Of a stretch of 64,000 nucleotides of DNA, positions 48,951-57,620 are shown one piece after another (within the stretch, counting starts at the first letter, position 1; the number at the start of each line of letters is the position of its first letter). The position numbers and the translations under genes are program-made. The notes beneath the pieces were generated by a model, which had not been told where the DNA came from, did not search any database, and was given only the letters and a program-made list of their open reading frames with translations. The stretch comes from Dechloromonas denitrificans (lineage in GTDB: Bacteria; Pseudomonadota; Gammaproteobacteria; Burkholderiales; Rhodocyclaceae): the NCBI RefSeq assembly GCF_020510685.1, contig NZ_CP075185.1, forward strand, positions 1,984,001 to 2,048,000. The letters run 5' to 3'.

Positions 48951-50446
48951 GTCGCTTGGCTCGGGATATGCAGTTTCAGGTTCTCTGATAGAGATTCAGT
49001 CTTGGGTCGCGCTCTCAGTCCGCCACGCCCGATCAACATGCCGACCGCGCACCAAAGGGGGGTTTGGGCAACGGTTGGTGTAAAGCGGTCATCGCTGATC
49101 CCTTGCAGGGCTAGGACCAGCATGGCCACGCATGCGCCTTCGAAGAGATGGCGCATGCCAGGGTCGGGATCATTTTTTGAGTAGTGTAAGAACTGCCTGA
49201 ACAGGTAAATGAGGAAGCCGACGATCAGGGCACCGAAAAGAATCCCGTAATCGTAGAGAAGCCCGAGGTAGGCACTGTGGGTGTGACCGGCTAAAAGCAT
49301 GGTGCCATTCAGCAGGGGGCGTGACCACATGATGGCCGAGGGGCCATGCGGGAATAGCCAGGTCAACGAGAAATCGTCGAGCAAGGGCAGCCATATCTTG
49401 TCGAGGCGGCCTGCTGATATTTCGGCACGGTTGCCAGTTTCGACACCGGTTCCGAGGCGTTCCATGATGGGATCGAAAAAGACCAGGCCGATAACGGCGG
49501 CGATCATGAGGAAAACGATCATGGTGCCGATTTGCCGGCGGCGAACGAGGAAGATGGCATTGATGACAATGAAGGCAGCGATACCCGCCCGGGAGAATGT
49601 CATCAGGACGGCAATGGCTATGGCAATCAGAGCCATGAAGAGCAGGGCGCGGGAAAAGCCCTTGTGGCCGGCCAGCGAGAAGATGAGCAGAGCGTAGCCG
49701 AGGTTTAGACAAAGGCTGATTTCATTGGCATGCATGCCGAGAATCGACAGGAAGCCGCGGGCGTTGGCGCCCGAGAGCAGGCTGATCGAGGCGCCGGAGA
49801 TGATGAAGGCACCGAGCACTGCGCCGGCCAGCATGACGCAGCCAGCCGAGATGATGTGGACGTAACGGGCCGGGTGCCTGGCTTCCTGAATGACGAGGGC
49901 CATCAGAAAGGCTGCGAGAATCACGAAGTTCGGCTTGATGAACAGGTCCCGGAAGTAGCCAAAGCCGGAACTGAAGCTGACGAGCTTCATGGTCTCGAAA
50001 GCTTGGGGAATCAGATGCACCTTGGTCGTGCCGAGGAGCGCCGCCAGCATGAATGGCAGCAGATAGGCGTAGATCAGCGAAGGTGTCCACGGGATCGAAA
50101 GCTTTCCGGCATGGCTGATGGTGTAGCTGAAGATGGTGCCGAGGATGAGCAGATTGATCGGATTCAGCCCTTGTACGCCGAGCAGCTCGCGGGGGATGAA
50201 AACGGTTCCGGAGATGTGGATCAGCACGAGGACCAGCACGGTACCAACCCGGTAATCGAGTGCTGTCCAGGCCAGGAAGATGAGGCCTACGATAAAGGCG
50301 GGGACAATGATCCCGGCGATGGGTATGGCCATCCCGAAAAAGACGACCATGAAGGCATAGCCGAGGCTCAGCAATATCCAGCGGGCTGGCGGTAAACGCT
50401 GAAAAGCTTCTGCAATGAGTTTTTGAGAAGCGATCAGGCTCGCCAT
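48947..50446 (-). CDS. O-antigen ligase/Wzy-like polymerase
   Basis: A 499-residue membrane protein with about eleven helices. The Wzy_C region has a large periplasmic loop holding the catalytic-type HTHSAYLGLLYDYGILFG near residue 400, as in O-antigen ligases and polymerases, plus LMTFSRAGIAAF earlier. It would join lipid-linked repeats into polymer in the periplasm. It lies after epsI with 78 bases between and before the glycosyltransferase cluster, so it is likely the polymerase of this locus. Confidence 0.85.
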   Translation of the reverse strand: MASLIASQKLIAEAFQRLPPARWILLSLGYAFMVVFFGMAIPIAGIIVPAFIVGLIFLAWTALDYRVGTVLVLVLIHISGTVFIPRELLGVQGLNPINLLILGTIFSYTISHAGKLSIPWTPSLIYAYLLPFMLAALLGTTKVHLIPQAFETMKLVSFSSGFGYFRDLFIKPNFVILAAFLMALVIQEARHPARYVHIISAGCVMLAGAVLGAFIISGASISLLSGANARGFLSILGMHANEISLCLNLGYALLIFSLAGHKGFSRALLFMALIAIAIAVLMTFSRAGIAAFIVINAIFLVRRRQIGTMIVFLMIAAVIGLVFFDPIMERLGTGVETGNRAEISAGRLDKIWLPLLDDFSLTWLFPHGPSAIMWSRPLLNGTMLLAGHTHSAYLGLLYDYGILFGALIVGFLIYLFRQFLHYSKNDPDPGMRHLFEGACVAMLVLALQGISDDRFTPTVAQTPLWCAVGMLIGRGGLRARPKTESLSENLKLHIPSQAT

Positions 50447-50524
50447 GTCGAAATTTCCTGTATTTGCTACAACGCTATTGAGTGAGTAAGTCTTGAATCA
50501 AGCAGTTGTCGATTGTTCATTGGC

Positions 50525-51259
50525 TTAGTCGTTGGCCGATCTGCCGAGTAGTTTCTGGCGCAACTCCGGGGGCGTCGCCTGAAGTAGTTGATTGGCAAAT
50601 TCGATTTGACGGCTGTAGGCGATTTCGGGGTTGGTTTCAATGCTGGAAACACGAAACAGATAGCCATCGGGAATCAGGCCGGAGAAGGCGTATTTCATCT
50701 GGGCCAGCTGGCGGTCCACATAGCTGCGCACGATGCCGTTGCCCATGGTGAACCAGTAGGTGACCGGTTCCGTACGGTATTGATGAACTGCGACCATGCG
50801 TGTCACTGGAATCTGAGCGCCGCTGATGGCAATTACGTCGTGCTTCAAGTTGTTGATCTGGAAGCCTTGCGCGGCATAACAAACCTCTTGTCTATGGGCT
50901 CGCATCTCCCTTGTTTGCGAAGCCCCATAGGCAACGGAAAGCATGATCCGCTGCCCCTTGCTGTTGACGTAGGTGCGGCTGACGGTCTGGTCGTAAATCT
51001 GTTCCAGCGTAGCCCGCTGGGCAGGTGAGGGGTTGATTGGAACAATGCTTTCGTCAATCTTCCAGTCGCCAAACGTCTTTGGAATACTGCTGGCGATGTC
51101 GATTTTTGGTGTGCTGTCGGCGAGGTGCCGGGTCGGTGTCAATGCAATGCTGCCGAGCGCGGCACAGGCCATCAGGGCAAAGATCAGCATGGCTGTCGGC
51201 AAGATGGCGAATGACTTCATCCATGGCCAGAAGGCCGGCAGCGCGGGCGCTTTGTTCAT
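50525..51259 (-). CDS. epsI: EpsI, exosortase-associated protein
   Basis: A 244-residue protein with an N-terminal membrane helix (about 15-40) and a periplasmic EpsI/DUF3485 domain: FGDWKIDESIVPINP, QRIMLSVAYGASQTREMRAHRQEVCYAAQGF and TEPVTYWFTMGNGIVRSY. EpsI is fused to, or follows, exosortases in most loci and is needed for exopolysaccharide or sorting function; its biochemistry is unresolved. It overlaps xrtB by four bases (ATGA), which fits direct partnership. Confidence 0.92.
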   Translation of the reverse strand: MNKAPALPAFWPWMKSFAILPTAMLIFALMACAALGSIALTPTRHLADSTPKIDIASSIPKTFGDWKIDESIVPINPSPAQRATLEQIYDQTVSRTYVNSKGQRIMLSVAYGASQTREMRAHRQEVCYAAQGFQINNLKHDVIAISGAQIPVTRMVAVHQYRTEPVTYWFTMGNGIVRSYVDRQLAQMKYAFSGLIPDGYLFRVSSIETNPEIAYSRQIEFANQLLQATPPELRQKLLGRSAND

Positions 51260-52128
51260 GGCTGCAAACCTTTATTCTGGGTGCTGAAGCGCAGCAGTGA
51301 ATCCGTTGCAATGATCAGCATCAGGGCGGAAACGAACAGAACCATGCCGGCAAAACCATGAATGAATCCCTGGCCGGCTTCGTCTCCGAAGTAGTAAGTG
51401 ATCAGGGTCAGAGTGATGACTCTAATGACGTTTGCGGTGAACGAAATTGGAACGATCAGAACGGCGAGGGCGGTATTTCGCGTCCAGGATTCATGCTTGA
51501 TGATGTGGAGATAGAGCAAGCCCATCGCTTCCAGTGAAAACAGGGTGTGTAGCCCGGCGCAGGCATCGGCGACCAGCAACTGGTACTGACCCATATAGAG
51601 GATGACGCCGTTGCGTGAGATTGGATATCCCACGGTGTAGAGGATGTTTTCGGTGACGTAGGAGACCGCGATCTTCATGGGCATGGTCAGCATATCGACA
51701 ATGGCGCCGGGTAGCGGAATCATGAAGAAGAGGAAAAATATGGGAAACCAGACGGCCTTCAGTCCCTTGCTGCCGCGCATCAATACGATTGCCGCCGGTA
51801 AAACGACAAGCAGCGAGCCAATCTCGAAGAGGGCGAGCCCCTGGGAGCGGCCAAGCGTGTAAATGATTAGACCGATGACCAGGAGCGGCCAGCCGATGGT
51901 GGGTAGTGGATCAATCGGTGCGTCCAGGAGGTCGTGGCGCAGGCTCCAGAAGAGGTAGAGGGCGACCGTGAGAACTATCGGCCCGTGAACCTGATCGTCG
52001 TTTCGCCAAACAGTGCGTGCCAAATCGACAAAGGTCGGCAAGAACAGCATCGCAATGCCCAGGAGTACCGGGAACCATTGAATGAATGGACTTGGCAGCG
52101 GTTTGCTCAAGGTATTCACGAGTTTCAC
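51256..52128 (-). CDS. xrtB: Exosortase B
   Basis: A 290-residue polytopic membrane enzyme of exosortase type. The proposed triad is visible: Cys190 in VADACAGLHTLFSLEAMGLLY, Arg236 in FTANVIRVITLTL and His257 in GQGFIHGFAG. Eight hydrophobic spans surround these. Exosortases cut PEP-CTERM proteins near the PEP motif and attach or release them; XrtB is the form found with methanolan-type eps genes, where it was first called EpsH. Three PEP-CTERM proteins (13774, 14467, 33514) are in the window. It lies between epsG and epsI, the usual order. Confidence 0.93.
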   Translation of the reverse strand: MKLVNTLSKPLPSPFIQWFPVLLGIAMLFLPTFVDLARTVWRNDDQVHGPIVLTVALYLFWSLRHDLLDAPIDPLPTIGWPLLVIGLIIYTLGRSQGLALFEIGSLLVVLPAAIVLMRGSKGLKAVWFPIFFLFFMIPLPGAIVDMLTMPMKIAVSYVTENILYTVGYPISRNGVILYMGQYQLLVADACAGLHTLFSLEAMGLLYLHIIKHESWTRNTALAVLIVPISFTANVIRVITLTLITYYFGDEAGQGFIHGFAGMVLFVSALMLIIATDSLLRFSTQNKGLQP

Positions 52129-52133
52129 CCCGG

Positions 52134-53045
52134 TTAATTCCCGTTGAGAACCGAGCCAACCACCGTCGCGCCGGAGTGCCGCAGCGAGTCGGTAAGTTCC
52201 CGAAGGCGGGCGGCTTGAGTGACGTCTTTCCGGCTGAGTACGATGGCCCCCCCCGCTCTGGAGGCGATCATCTGGGCGTCGGCATAGGCGCCGCCGATCG
52301 ATGTGTCGAAAAGGATGACGTCGAACTGTCTTTGAGCACTTTCCAGCAAGGTTAAAAACTGTGGGCGGTTGAACAGTTCCTGGGGGTTGGGCGGTATTGC
52401 GCCAGCCGGCATCACCGAGAGGCCGAGCAGGTCGGGAATGCGGACGATTGCTTCATCCATCCCGGTTCGGGCGGCAAGAACTGCAGATAGGCCGTTGCGA
52501 TTGCCGAGTTTGAAAATTTCGTGTTGCCGGGGGTGGCGCAGGTCAGCATCAATGAGCAGGGTGCGCTCGCCAAGTTGCGAAAATACGACCGCCAGATTGG
52601 CGGCGATGTAGCTGCGTCCTTCCCCCCGCTCGGGGCTGGTCACAGCCAGCATTTTGTTGCCGGACTCGCCGTCAAACCAGCGCAGCATCAGTTGGCTGCG
52701 CAAGGCGCGTAGTTTTTCGACTATCGGGCTGAAGGGTTTGTAAGCGGCGACGACCTCTTCGCTGAGACTGGTGTCGCCAGGCATCAGGTAGGGGTACTCG
52801 AACTGATGGGATAGGGCGTAACGGACATCCGCTTCGGTCAGCAGACCGAGTTGAATGGCCGCATCGCCAAAGCGAAGGCCACCTTCCTTTTGTAGCTTGA
52901 TGATGCTTTCGGCCGCGTCCGTGCTCAGTCGTCCGGCATCCATCAAGATCGTGCCGATGGAGCGGGAAGCCAGGCCGTGATGTTGGGCAGCACGGGTGAT
53001 GATGGTCTCACTGGGTTGGGCGAAGTTCATTGCTCTTTCACTCAT
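52134..53045 (-). CDS. epsG: EpsG, chain-length tyrosine-kinase-like ATPase with MshEN-like N-domain
   Basis: A 303-residue protein. The C-terminal part (about 105-300) is a BY-kinase/ParA-like ATPase: AVTSPERGEGRSYIAANLAV in the P-loop position (Arg144 where Lys is usual), LLIDADLRHPRQ, and DVILFDTSIG. Residues 29-52 and 58-81 form two 24-residue units separated by five residues (KEGGL), each with G at position 3 and Q at 24, the layout of MshEN c-di-GMP-binding domains. No C-terminal tyrosine cluster is seen. It would work with EpsF to control chain length. It overlaps epsF by four bases. Confidence 0.88.
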   Translation of the reverse strand: MSERAMNFAQPSETIITRAAQHHGLASRSIGTILMDAGRLSTDAAESIIKLQKEGGLRFGDAAIQLGLLTEADVRYALSHQFEYPYLMPGDTSLSEEVVAAYKPFSPIVEKLRALRSQLMLRWFDGESGNKMLAVTSPERGEGRSYIAANLAVVFSQLGERTLLIDADLRHPRQHEIFKLGNRNGLSAVLAARTGMDEAIVRIPDLLGLSVMPAGAIPPNPQELFNRPQFLTLLESAQRQFDVILFDTSIGGAYADAQMIASRAGGAIVLSRKDVTQAARLRELTDSLRHSGATVVGSVLNGN

Positions 53046-54457
53046 GCTGGGCGTGCTTGGCGCGTCAGGAACAGGCGGCTCAAGCGCGGAAAGACGCTTG
53101 TCCAGTGTTGGTTGTTTTGTTCTGGTTCAAGGACGGCAAGAACGGGAATGCCTAATGTCTGGATCAGGTCTTCGCTGGATCGAATGCGCCGTTGGCTGAA
53201 CTCAAGCAGGAGAGAGGTGCCAACGCCAAGCAGAATGCCGACGAACATCGACAGCAGGATGTTGCGCATAACCTTGGGTTTTGACGCATTGAGTGGCTCC
53301 GTCGCTGGATTGAGCACCGCGACATTGGTCTGGATGCTCTGCGATTCAAGCCTGCTCTGCGTGGTGCGCTGGCCGACGGCGTCGAAGGCGCGCTGGGCGG
53401 TTTCGACTTCGCGGACCAGCAGATTGATCTCGTCGCGCTGCTTCTTCAGTTCGAGAATCCGCATTTTTTGGGCATTGACCGCGGCAACCAGTTCGCTCTC
53501 CTTTTGCTTGCTGATGTTGCCGGCGGTGCCGATTGAGCTGGTGATGCGGCCGATTTCGGCGTTCATCTTGCTTTTCAGTTCTTCCAGCTCGGCCTGCGAG
53601 CGCAGGTATTGCGGGTGGTTCTGTCCGAGGTTGCCGGAGACTTCCTTGAGGCGCGATTCCAGGCGGGCGATGTCGCCCTTGAGCTGGCTGACCAGGCCGC
53701 TTTGCATCACTTCCGGCATGGTGTCGGCGCTGCCGCTGCTTCGGCGCTTGCTGCTGGCGTCGGTGCCCTGGGCCTGGGCAATCGTCAGCTGGGTGGAGAG
53801 TTCGTTGAGCTTCTGGGTCTCGTAGTCGAGACGTTCGTCGGTGGCGACGATGCCGGACTTCTGCTGGTAGTCGGAGAGGGCGTTCTGGGCCGTATCGAGG
53901 CGCTCGCGGTACTGCTTGCTCTGCTCGTCGAACCATTTGGCATTCTGGCGTGCCGGCTCGATGCGCAGTTCGAGATTGACGTCGATGTAGGCCTGGGCAT
54001 AGGCGTTGGCCATGGCGGCGGCAAAAGCCGGGCTGCTGCCGGAATAGCTGATGGAGATGACATTGCTTTCGCGCGAGGGTTTTACGTCGAGTTTCTTCTG
54101 CAGCAAACTCGCCAGCCAGGGGGCAATCTGCCCCTTGCCTTCGGTGGATTCCTGCCATTGCTCCTTGATGTTGGGGTTTTCATCCATGCGCAGCATCTTG
54201 ATGACGCGCATCGTCACCCGGTCGCTGTTGATGATGTCGACCTGGGTGGCCATGTAGCCGGGCGCCATCAGGCCGGGCAGGACAACCCCGGCAATCGGGT
54301 CGGGCGACTTGACGTCGAGCACGACGGCGGTGCTGGCGGTGTATTCCTCCGGCAGCAGCAGGCTGACCACAGTGGCGGTGAGCACGGTGGCCAGGAAGGT
54401 GAAGAGCACGAGCTTGCGGCGCGCCCAGAGAATCAGCAGAAATTGTTGCAGGGTCAT
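53042..54457 (-). CDS. epsF: EpsF, Wzz-type chain-length determinant
   Basis: A 471-residue polysaccharide co-polymerase. Two membrane helices lie near the ends (about 15-38 and 405-428), flanking a long periplasmic region with Wzz domain features (MTLQQFLLILWARRKLV, then DVINSDRVTMRVIKM-like sequence). A coiled coil spans about 175-365. The proline-rich turn LNPATEPLNASKPKVMR before the second helix is a Wzz signature. It measures or controls chain length with EpsG. ATG at 54457 has an AAGGA ribosome site. Its end overlaps the epsG start. Confidence 0.9.
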   Translation of the reverse strand: MTLQQFLLILWARRKLVLFTFLATVLTATVVSLLLPEEYTASTAVVLDVKSPDPIAGVVLPGLMAPGYMATQVDIINSDRVTMRVIKMLRMDENPNIKEQWQESTEGKGQIAPWLASLLQKKLDVKPSRESNVISISYSGSSPAFAAAMANAYAQAYIDVNLELRIEPARQNAKWFDEQSKQYRERLDTAQNALSDYQQKSGIVATDERLDYETQKLNELSTQLTIAQAQGTDASSKRRSSGSADTMPEVMQSGLVSQLKGDIARLESRLKEVSGNLGQNHPQYLRSQAELEELKSKMNAEIGRITSSIGTAGNISKQKESELVAAVNAQKMRILELKKQRDEINLLVREVETAQRAFDAVGQRTTQSRLESQSIQTNVAVLNPATEPLNASKPKVMRNILLSMFVGILLGVGTSLLLEFSQRRIRSSEDLIQTLGIPVLAVLEPEQNNQHWTSVFPRLSRLFLTRQARPA

Positions 54458-54529
54458 GGATGCATCCTTGTAGACCGGGCTGCTGTCCTGCATCCCCGGT
54501 GTTGCTCTGGCAGGTCAAAGGTCGGCATG

Positions 54530-55342
54530 TCAGAACAGGCTTTCGCGCACGTAGATCACGTCGTCTTGCATGACGGCCTCGTGGGCATCGAGTGAGATCT
54601 TGGCGACTTCGCCGCCCGGCATTCGGCGGTGCACCCGGATTCGGTCTTCCGAGCCGCGCAGGGTGGGGCCGCCGGCCTGGGCCAGCGCCTGCTGAATGGT
54701 CATGCCGCGTTCGATGCGGTAGGAGCCGGAGCGCTGGGCCTCGCCGTAAATGTAGAAGACCGGGGCGCGGTGGACGTAGAAGACATCGCCGCTGGCCACC
54801 AGAATGTCATCGGCGCTCTTGTCGCCGATGTAGATGCTGGGCAAATCGATTTCCTGACGGAATGGTTTGCCGTCGCGGATGCCGGTGAGGATGATCGTGT
54901 CCGACCCCATCGGGGCAATGCCGCCGGCCATGGCGAGCACGTCGGAGACCCGGGTATTGGCCGTTTCAAGCGGGAAACGGCCGGGCCGGTTGACCTGGCC
55001 GAGGACCGAAACCTGGTTGCCGCGTACCTGCATCAATACGATGTTGACCTGCGGCTTCTGCACGAAACCGCCTTCCTTCAAGCCGCTGGCGATGCGCTGT
55101 TCGGCGGCTTCGATGGACAGGCCGCCGATTTCGACGGTGCCGATCAACGGGTAGGTGATGGTGCCGCTTTCGGAAACGCGGGAGTCGAGCGTGAGGTCAG
55201 GGTTCTGGAAGACGACGATGCGGATGGCATCACCCTGGCCCAGTTTGTAATCAACCTTGCTCTGGTTGTCGGCAGCTGCGCCGTGCGACACGGCGAGTAG
55301 CATGCCGAGACAGCACACCAGACGGTGGATTGCCTTGATCAT
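54530..55342 (-). CDS. epsE: EpsE, Wza-like polysaccharide export protein
   Basis: A 270-residue exported protein with a signal peptide (about 1-24, SHGAAAD). A Poly_export domain follows (YKLGQGDAIRIVVFQNPDLT, ESGTITYPLIGTVEIGG), then two SLBB domains (VSVLGQVNRPGRFPLE and FYIYGEAQRSGSYRIE). It has no lipobox cysteine at the mature N-terminus, unlike Wza. It would form the outer-membrane export channel with EpsL and perhaps EpsD. It lies 30 bases after epsD and 72 before epsF. Confidence 0.92.
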   Translation of the reverse strand: MIKAIHRLVCCLGMLLAVSHGAAADNQSKVDYKLGQGDAIRIVVFQNPDLTLDSRVSESGTITYPLIGTVEIGGLSIEAAEQRIASGLKEGGFVQKPQVNIVLMQVRGNQVSVLGQVNRPGRFPLETANTRVSDVLAMAGGIAPMGSDTIILTGIRDGKPFRQEIDLPSIYIGDKSADDILVASGDVFYVHRAPVFYIYGEAQRSGSYRIERGMTIQQALAQAGGPTLRGSEDRIRVHRRMPGGEVAKISLDAHEAVMQDDVIYVRESLF

Positions 55343-55372
55343 TGACGATTTCCTTGGTTTGGGTAGCGCGGC

Positions 55373-56344
55373 CTATTTGAGGCCGGCGACGCCTTTTTCG
55401 AGGGCGTTCGCCGCACCGGGGGCGGCTTTGCCGGTCTCGTTCGCCGCTGCCGGGGCGGCCGCTACCGGCGCCGGACTGGCCGGCGCTGCGGCAGCCGTCG
55501 CAAAGTCGCCGACGTATTCGATCTTGGCCGCTTCCTTCAGCTTCTTGATTTCCTCGCCCACCGCCTTGGTGTTGCGCTGGTTTTGCAGGAACTGCTGGAT
55601 CCGCGGCTTGGCCGTGGTTTCATCGACCGGCCCGGACTGCGAGGCGAGTACGCGCATCACGTAGAACATCTGCGGGCCTTCGATCAAAGCGGTCTGGCCA
55701 TCCTTGATTGCGGCCAATTGGGGCAGCAGTTCGATCGGCAGTTGTTCCGCCGCGCGCGTACCGGCACTGCCACGGGCCGGGATGTTCTTGCTCTTCAGCC
55801 AGCCGGCGATCTCTTCAAAGGACTTGCCGGAGGAAACATAGTTCTTCAGCTCGTCGAGCGAGCCGGCATTCTTCGGAATATCCAGTTCCTGGATGTTGTA
55901 GATGCGGCGCTTCGCGAACAGATCGGGGTGTTCGTCGTAATAGCGCTTGACCTCTTCATCGGTGGCGCGGGGCTGGGCGGCGGCGATCTGTTCGACGTAG
56001 CTGCGCGCCAGGATTTCGCGGCGGGCGGCTTCGATGTTGAGCAGCACGTCCGGGTTGCGGTCGAGTTTCTTGGCCAGGGCTTGTTCGACGGCAAGTTGCT
56101 GGTCGACCAGGCGATCGAGAATTTCCTTGCGGGCGCGCGGGGCGTTGTCGTTGGTGACGCCGGTGGCCTTGGCCAGCAAGCCGTTGATCTGATGTACCGA
56201 GATTTCCGCGCCGTTAACTTTTGCGGCAACCTGCGTCGCCGCGGCTTTGGCGCCGCCCTTGTCGTCGCCGCAGGCCGTCAGCGTGACAACGAGCAAGGCG
56301 CCGAGCAGTGGGGGAAGGATCTTTTGAACTTTGTTGGCGTACAT
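55373..56344 (-). CDS. epsD: EpsD, peptidyl-prolyl isomerase-like lipoprotein
   Basis: A 323-residue lipoprotein. The signal ends at lipobox LTAC (Cys25). A SurA/PpiC-like N-domain (VAAKVNGAEISVHQINGLLA, DRLVDQQLAVEQALAKK) and a rotamase-like region follow. The C-terminal about 50 residues are Ala/Pro-rich. In methanolan-type loci this is EpsD. It probably folds outer-membrane parts of the exporter. It is the first gene of the minus-strand eps operon; AAGGA in front of the ATG is part of a small inverted repeat. Confidence 0.9.
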   Translation of the reverse strand: MYANKVQKILPPLLGALLVVTLTACGDDKGGAKAAATQVAAKVNGAEISVHQINGLLAKATGVTNDNAPRARKEILDRLVDQQLAVEQALAKKLDRNPDVLLNIEAARREILARSYVEQIAAAQPRATDEEVKRYYDEHPDLFAKRRIYNIQELDIPKNAGSLDELKNYVSSGKSFEEIAGWLKSKNIPARGSAGTRAAEQLPIELLPQLAAIKDGQTALIEGPQMFYVMRVLASQSGPVDETTAKPRIQQFLQNQRNTKAVGEEIKKLKEAAKIEYVGDFATAAAAPASPAPVAAAPAAANETGKAAPGAANALEKGVAGLK

Positions 56345-56464
56345 CGAAGGAGCTTCCTTTTTTGAGAATGAATGCGGTCACAGCCGAAAGACCATTCTAG
56401 AAAGCCAACATGTCAAAAAGATTAAATCAGGAATATCCCTTCATTATCGGTAGGTGGAAGAGCG
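56345..56464. promoter_or_regulatory. Upstream region of the eps operon
   Basis: This AT-richer stretch of 120 bases should hold the epsD promoter. On the minus strand a TTGACA element occurs near 56412, but no -10 element lies at correct spacing. AAGGAGCTTCCTT at 56347-56359 can fold over the ribosome site. Confidence 0.35.
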
Positions 56465-56839
56465 TCAGGCCACTTGGCGTGGCGCGACGATCTGGTTGAG
56501 GGCGCGCAGTCGTTCGGCCAGTACCCGCATGACCTGGGTGGCGAAAAACGGCGTCTGCTGCGCCAGATAGAGGAAACGTTTTTCGTCGATGGCGACGAAC
56601 TGGCAATCGGTTTTGGCCAGCACGCTGGCCGAACGCGGCCCGGGTGAGACGAGGCCCATTTCGCCGACGATATTGCCGTGCTGCAGGGTTTCCACGACGC
56701 GGTTATTGACGATGACGTCGGCCGTTCCGGTCGTCAGTACGTACATCAAATGTCCGTCTTCGCCCTCGTTGAAAAGGGCTTTTCCGGCATCGACATGAAC
56801 GATGTTCGGGTTGTTGGCAAAGAGTTCAAAGAAAACCAT
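56465..56839 (-). CDS. Cyclic nucleotide-binding domain protein
   Basis: A protein of 124 residues made of a single cNMP-binding domain: KALFNEGEDGHLMYVLTTGTADV, then HGNIVGEMGLVSPGPRSASVLAKTD, the phosphate-binding cassette (GE...RSA), and a closing helix (VMRVLAERLRALNQIV). There is no DNA-binding domain, so it probably regulates a partner by binding cAMP or cGMP. ATG at 56839 has GGAG upstream; a longer form from 56878 is possible. It sits just upstream of epsD on the same strand, so it could be part of eps control. It is divergent from the phasin gene. Confidence 0.85.
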   Translation of the reverse strand: MVFFELFANNPNIVHVDAGKALFNEGEDGHLMYVLTTGTADVIVNNRVVETLQHGNIVGEMGLVSPGPRSASVLAKTDCQFVAIDEKRFLYLAQQTPFFATQVMRVLAERLRALNQIVAPRQVA

Positions 56840-57018
56840 GGGTGAGTGCTCCGAGAATAAACGTATGACTTTTAGCATATGAATTTCTCGGTCGTCTTGT
56901 TCAGAATTGTTACAAATGAGCAGTTGAATCACCGTTGATTTAAGGACCCTTGTGCTTAATATTTTTGCAACAGTGGCGCGCTACGCTGGCGTAAATTCAT
57001 TGTGTGCCGGAGAACCCG

Positions 57019-57528
57019 ATGTTGCTGACAGCCCCGCAGATAGAGCGCTCTCGCGAGCATTCGCTGAATAATCTTCTTGGTTTTTCCAGCGCCTGTTTCG
57101 ATGCGGGTCATCGCCTGCTTGAACTGCTTGCCGATGTCCGCAGCGAATCCTTCTCTCACCGCGAAGCGGGGATGTCTGCGCTGACAAGTCCGCTGGCTGT
57201 GCGTTTGATTGATCAGGTTTACGAAATCGCCGGTGATACCCACAAGGCAATAATCGAGGCTACCCAGATTCAGGTCGGTATTTTGGATACGATGGTTTAC
57301 TCGGCCATCGACCGTGTCAGCAAAGGCAGCCCTTGGGAAGGCATGGTTGCATTGAAGGCCGTGCGGGCAACTGTTGAAAGTGCAGAACAGACTTTGCACG
57401 GAATAAGCAATACGGCGATTCAGGCGGTTGATTTAGTCGAGCAGGAGATCCGCCAGGTTTCCGAAAGCCTCACGGAGAAAAAGACGGTGCCCAGCGTTGG
57501 CAACAAGAGCCGCAAGAAAACACAATAA
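57019..57528 (+). CDS. Phasin-family protein
   Basis: A 169-residue phasin (polyhydroxyalkanoate granule coat protein). It is almost all helical and alanine- and glutamine-rich, with LTAPQIERSREHSLNNLLGFSSACFDAGHRLLELL and AVDLVEQEIRQVSESLTEKK, plus a basic C-terminal end (GNKSRKKTQ). ATG at 57019 has a GGAG ribosome site. Phasins limit granule size and protect the cytoplasm from the polymer. It stands alone with a good terminator after it. Confidence 0.8.
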   Translation: MLLTAPQIERSREHSLNNLLGFSSACFDAGHRLLELLADVRSESFSHREAGMSALTSPLAVRLIDQVYEIAGDTHKAIIEATQIQVGILDTMVYSAIDRVSKGSPWEGMVALKAVRATVESAEQTLHGISNTAIQAVDLVEQEIRQVSESLTEKKTVPSVGNKSRKKTQ

Positions 57529-57564
57529 TTCGCCGGCAACGGCGTTAATACGCTTCTCTCTTTT

Positions 57565-57588
57565 GCCCGGCCTTGCCGGGCTTTTTTT
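57565..57588 (+). terminator. Rho-independent terminator after the phasin gene
   Basis: GCCCGGC, loop CTT, GCCGGGC, then seven T, 36 bases after the stop. Confidence 0.9.
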
Positions 57589-57620
57589 ATCTGCTCGAAA
57601 AATGATGCCGGAGATCTTTG

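Noticed and set aside
56400..56440. TTGACA on the minus strand as a -35 for epsD
   Set aside because: The nearest -10-like sequence (TAGAAT) is only eleven bases away; no pair with 16-18 bases was found.
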